Source: Polydactylus sextarius (lineage: Eukaryota > Chordata > Actinopteri > Polynemidae). Taken from it: a DNA stretch of 64,000 nt. Shown here piece by piece: positions 61,193-64,000 of the stretch. The notes below the pieces were generated by a model that was not told the origin of the DNA, did not search any database, and saw only the letters and a list, made by a program, of their open reading frames with translations. Position numbers and translations under genes: made by a program. Location: contig CM028912.1 in assembly GCA_016801845.1 (NCBI GenBank), positions 4,193,001-4,257,000 of the forward strand, given 5' to 3'. Numbering within the stretch: position 1 is the stretch's first letter; each line of letters begins with the position of its first letter.

Positions 61193-64000
61193 GTAAGTTT
61201 TTAGACAGTTTCTTAAATTTCAGCTTTATTTAGTTTAATTTTAACTCCTGAACTCTTGATTGTTTTTCTGCTAAATTTGTCTCTCAATTTTTCTAACAGA
61301 GGACAAATCCAGAAACACCTGAAACAGCAACAAGACATGAACCAAGACCAGGCTCAGTCTCCAGAGGGAGGTAAGAAAGAAAGTTTCCTCTAAAGTTTAT
61401 TAATAATGCATAAGAAATGCATTATTTTTAGTAAAAGTATATTATACCACCAGAAATTTAATCAGCAGCTATTTCCATGATCTAAATGTTGTTTTGGACG
61501 TTTTTTAAAAGATCAAACATGGGAAACATTTGATACTAAAGTGAATAGTCTAATAGTCAAAATATGAGATTACAGTATAATTATAGACCGCTATGACACA
61601 CTATGATACAATATATACAAATATAGGTGTTTGCTCAATATTCTGACATTATATGGACAAGATTATGATTTTAGAAAACAAATTAAATCATTAATAATCT
61701 TTACATGAAAGAAGAGTGGGATCAGATTTCTAAATGACTGCACACTTCGCTGCACTGTAAATGTTGTCCATGAATTTTCTGTCACGGCAGAAAAACTGAT
61801 CGTGTTTCTGGTTATAATCAGCGTCGGCGTCTCGACCCCCGAGACCTCAGGTGAGAGCTGGATCAGGGGACAGCCCTGGTTGAACAGACTCTTTGGTTAT
61901 CCAGTGGTATGTTTCACAAAAAGTGCCACAATTTCACATTAACAACAGATTTGTATATATATTAAGACATCAGGAGCCAGTAAATGAACACCATGGTTCA
62001 TGTTGATGTTTGTTTTTTTGCTACTTTTTACAGAATAAAAAAGGAAAAACACGAACTGTGGGAGGTCAAAGAGCACAATCCAGCGCCCCGTCACAGAGGA
62101 GGTAAGGAAATGTCCTTCTCTCACATAGACACTGAGTCTAGAAGTGGTTCATCAACAATCAACACTAAGTTAACAGTAGAATAATGATAATAACCAGATG
62201 TGTGTTTGTGTGTGTGTGTGTTACAGAGAAGCCTTCACTGAAAACCAACCAGCATCATCAGAATCAGCTGGAATCAAAAAGACAAACGATTGGTTCAACA
62301 AACTGGTCATGTTCTTCAAAGTAAGATTTACACACAAGTTCAAGCTTCATATTAAACACATATTTACCAGAATGCACCAGAATAAAAGTATGTGACTGTC
62401 GTACTGAACCAGACTTTGTGTTTCCTCCATCAGAGAAGCACCATAATTAGTCTGCTGGAAGAATTTGACAAGAAAGAGCAGGAAACCTGTCAGAGCAACA
62501 TGGCCGAGTGGTTGAAAGACAAAGACCCTGAGAAATACAAAAACTCAACTGATCCAGAGCCACAGATCCCAGGTCAGGTCGGATCAGTCCACATCTTCAA
62601 AAGGTATGACAACATGTTTAAATCCATAAAACTGCCAGGAGGAGTGATGTGATCTTAAAACTCTGTGATTTAGTTTAGTTTGAACATAATTGCAATCAGA
62701 TTTTTTCCACTTTTTGTCAGTTTAGTCAAAATCTGTGTTAATTTTTTGAAAAATGTTTTATTCTGAATCTATAAATCACATATTATATTGCAGATACAGC
62801 TGTGTTATGTTAGTTTTAAAACTTACAGCCTCATGTTTACTGACCATGTGTTCTTCTCGTTTAAGACCTGGAACAAGACAGAGCTGGTTTGGGTGAGTAA
62901 ACATAAACATGCAGACAGACAAAATATAAAAAATGTAGGAAAAATAAATGTAAAAAGATAAAAACATCAACTCTATTGTATGGACATACATCAAATAATG
63001 GGCTAATCAGCTGATTATTGATCAAGACTGTGAATGTTTTATATATTTATCAACTATTTAATCAAATATCTTGATCTTTGAGGAAGAAATTTGTTGATCA
63101 ACTGACACTGAAGCGAATTAAAATGTAACTTTTTGAAAGAATTTAAGCTCCAGATTGTGATTTAAATGTGTGTTAAGTCAATTTTCTGTTTGTGTGTCAG
63201 GTTTCCAAATCCAGCCCAGTTTTGTTACATGATCTCCAGCCTTCAGAGCCTCCTCACTCTGACAAACTTCATCAGAGACATCTGTCGTCAGGAGGATTTG
63301 TGGAACTCGGTCCTAGAGGCAAAACTTCTCAGGTACAGTATCAAAGCTTGTGTATACAGCAACATACAAACACACACAGACACTGTCCTGAAGTATCAAC
63401 AGAAGAAGCAGCAGCAGCTCTGAACTCCTATTTTATCATTTACCTCCTTTAGAGCATTTATGGGCATCATTAAGCATCATCGCTCCATGAACGCTACCAA
63501 GAAACTCCAGGCCCTTCTTATCTTCAAAGCCACCGTGGCGGTCCACGATTCAGAGTTCTCAGACCTGGCCCAGAAGGTAGTTAAGAGTTTCATGTATTTA
63601 AATTGTTTCGCTTCCACCTTCTTTTGTTGTTATTTCTCTGTGTTTCCAGGATGCTCATGAGTTTTTGGCGTCTGTCCTGAATCACATCAGAAATTTGAGG
63701 CCACAGTTGATGGATTTCGCCACCAGAACTGGAAAAGTTTATAAGTGTCCAGTCCAGGACCACATGGAGTTTATGATGCAAGACACACGGACCTGCAAGA
63801 GGTTAAGTAACCACGGAAAACATATCATATACAACAAGGTTGTGGAAAAGGATGTACTCTATCACAGGTCTGTTAATTTAGTAATTAACAAACTTAAAAA
63901 AAAAAAAAAAAAATCACAAGCAATAACCAAAAGGATGAATTTAAAAATTACGTTAAAAAAAAGGTGGAGGTGGAGGAAGGATCAGATTTGATTGCAACTT
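61160..64000 (+). CDS. Divergent ubiquitin-specific protease (USP37/26/29-like), 3' end beyond window
   Basis: At least ten exons on the plus strand (listed separately). From 61,791 onward the exons join in a single frame through consensus splice sites. Domain: a basic, low-complexity N-terminal region; RPGTRQSWFGFPNPAQFCYM as the Cys box; SSLQSLLTLTNFI; then DAHEFLASVLNHI and YKCPVQDHMEF, all matching the USP37-type peptidase C19 layout. Known: USPs remove ubiquitin from proteins using a Cys-His-Asp/Asn triad. The nucleophile Cys and the Asn five residues before it are kept; the canonical L-G-N-T is P-A-Q-F and the Asn after CYM is Ile. The His box is outside. Whether it is an active enzyme is open. 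The reading frame of the first exons is ambiguous. Confidence 0.75.
61300..61370 (+). CDS. USP-like gene, exon 2 (frame ambiguous)
   Basis: Acceptor TTTTTCTAACAG, donor GGGAG|GTAAGA. In the frame that joins correctly to all later exons it reads QQQDMNQDQAQSPEG and contains an ATG at 61,337, a possible start. In the frame of the 61,160 ATG it reads RTNPETPETATRHEPRPGSV. Confidence 0.5.
61791..61906 (+). CDS. USP-like gene, exon 3
   Basis: Acceptor GTCACGGCAG, donor CCAGTG|GTATGT, phase 0 out. The downstream-compatible frame reads KLIVFLVIISVGVSTPETSG then ESWIRGQPWLNRLFGYPV. Its first half is unusually hydrophobic, while the other frame of that half reads as a basic linker, so a frame change by alternative splicing or a small indel is possible. 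Confidence 0.5.
62034..62101 (+). CDS. USP-like gene, exon 4
   Basis: Acceptor TTTTTACAG, donor AGGAG|GTAAGG. Reads NKKGKTRTVGGQRAQSSAPS then QR, a basic low-complexity linker. Phase 0 in, phase 2 out. Confidence 0.65.
62227..62320 (+). CDS. USP-like gene, exon 5
   Basis: Acceptor follows a short GT run (TGTGTTACAG); donor TTCAAA|GTAAGA. Reads EAFTENQPASSESAGIKKTN then DWFNKLVMFFK after completing a split Arg codon. Leaves in phase 0. Confidence 0.75.
62434..62603 (+). CDS. USP-like gene, exon 6
   Basis: Acceptor TCCATCAG, donor AAAAG|GTATGA. Reads RSTIISLLEEFDKKEQETCQ through MAEWLKDKDPEKYKNST to VGSVHIFK. Clear coding character, 56 codons; a charged region just before the peptidase domain. 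Confidence 0.85.
62866..62892 (+). CDS. USP-like gene, exon 7, a 27-bp microexon
   Basis: Acceptor TCGTTTAAG, donor TTTGG|GTGAGT. Encodes PGTRQSWF between a split Arg and a split Gly codon. It joins in phase to make FKRPGTRQSWFGFPN, which restores the G-F-P-N that opens the USP37-type catalytic domain. Confidence 0.8.
63201..63332 (+). CDS. USP-like gene, exon 8, Cys box
   Basis: Acceptor GTGTGTCAG, donor CTCAG|GTACAG. Reads FPNPAQFCYMISSLQSLLTL then TNFIRDICRQEDLWNSVLEA. The nucleophile Cys is the eighth residue. Human USP37 has GFPNLGNTCYMNS at this position, so the family pattern is kept except for L-G-N-T and the Asn after CYM. Confidence 0.88.
63453..63576 (+). CDS. USP-like gene, exon 9
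   Basis: Acceptor CCTCCTTTAG, donor CAGAAG|GTAGTT. Reads AFMGIIKHHRSMNATKKLQA through LIFKATVAVHDSEFSDLAQK, corresponding to the USP37 stretch between the Cys box and DAHEF. Phase 0 out. Confidence 0.88.
63650..63867 (+). CDS. USP-like gene, exon 10, DAHEF segment (3' end uncertain)
   Basis: Acceptor GTGTTTCCAG. Reads DAHEFLASVLNHIRNLRPQL through TGKVYKCPVQDHMEFMMQDT to CKRLSNHGKHIIYNKVVEKD. DAHEFL and CPV...EF match USP37. The exon may end at AG|GTTAAG (63,801) or at CACAG|GTCTGT (63,867); I prefer the longer. After that the frame runs into a Lys run, so it should not extend far. The rest of the gene lies outside the window. Confidence 0.75.

Noticed and set aside
60906..61196. Upstream coding of the USP-like gene from 60,906
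   Set aside because: The frame is open but its content is AT-rich and not protein-like; more likely 5' UTR. Kept only as a possibility for the continuous frame.
1..64000. CRISPR array, operon, phage or plasmid features
   Set aside because: Tandem repeats are microsatellites or a minisatellite without spacers; genes are split eukaryotic genes.
1..64000. tRNA or rRNA genes
   Set aside because: I found no cloverleaf with A and B box words and no rRNA-like segment by eye; a covariance-model search would settle it.

Overview
This window is vertebrate nuclear DNA, almost certainly from a teleost fish. It is AT-rich, has split genes with GT-AG introns, is very dense in CA/GT microsatellites, and carries Tc1-like transposon remnants and dispersed repeats of the kind found in ray-finned fish. 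Nothing bacterial or plasmid-like is present. A percomorph origin is my guess from the repeat content.

The left 54 kb holds two minus-strand genes in the order known from human 2q33 (FZD5 next to PLEKHM3, same orientation). Positions 1-528 are the 5' part of fzd5 (Wnt receptor): signal peptide and the ten-cysteine frizzled domain, cut by the window edge. Positions 12,022-50,554 hold a complete plekhm3 coding sequence. I rebuilt seven coding exons at base resolution; all splice phases agree and give about 792 residues: N-terminal region, two PH domains, and a Rubicon-homology/zinc-binding C-terminal half. A likely non-coding first exon ends at 53,932. The long introns and the 1.3-12 kb intergenic stretch hold microsatellites, dispersed repeats and some unique blocks that look like regulatory DNA.

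From 54 to 61 kb there is no recognisable gene. A 607-bp internally deleted Tc1-like element with intact termini and TA target duplications lies at 54,351-54,957.

From about 61.2 kb to the right edge is a plus-strand gene for a divergent ubiquitin-specific protease, closest to the USP37/USP26/USP29 group as I recall it. The Cys box and the DAHEF segment are visible; the catalytic His box lies beyond the window. The Cys box keeps the nucleophile and the Asn five residues before it, but the usual L-G-N-T run is replaced. This gene is the most unusual item here. Its 5' end can be read in two conflicting frames.

The other notable items are a perfect 22-bp-stem hairpin at 45,247-45,306, a possible hAT-like repeat ending 10 bp from a plekhm3 splice donor, and two dispersed repeat families with several copies inside the plekhm3 region.
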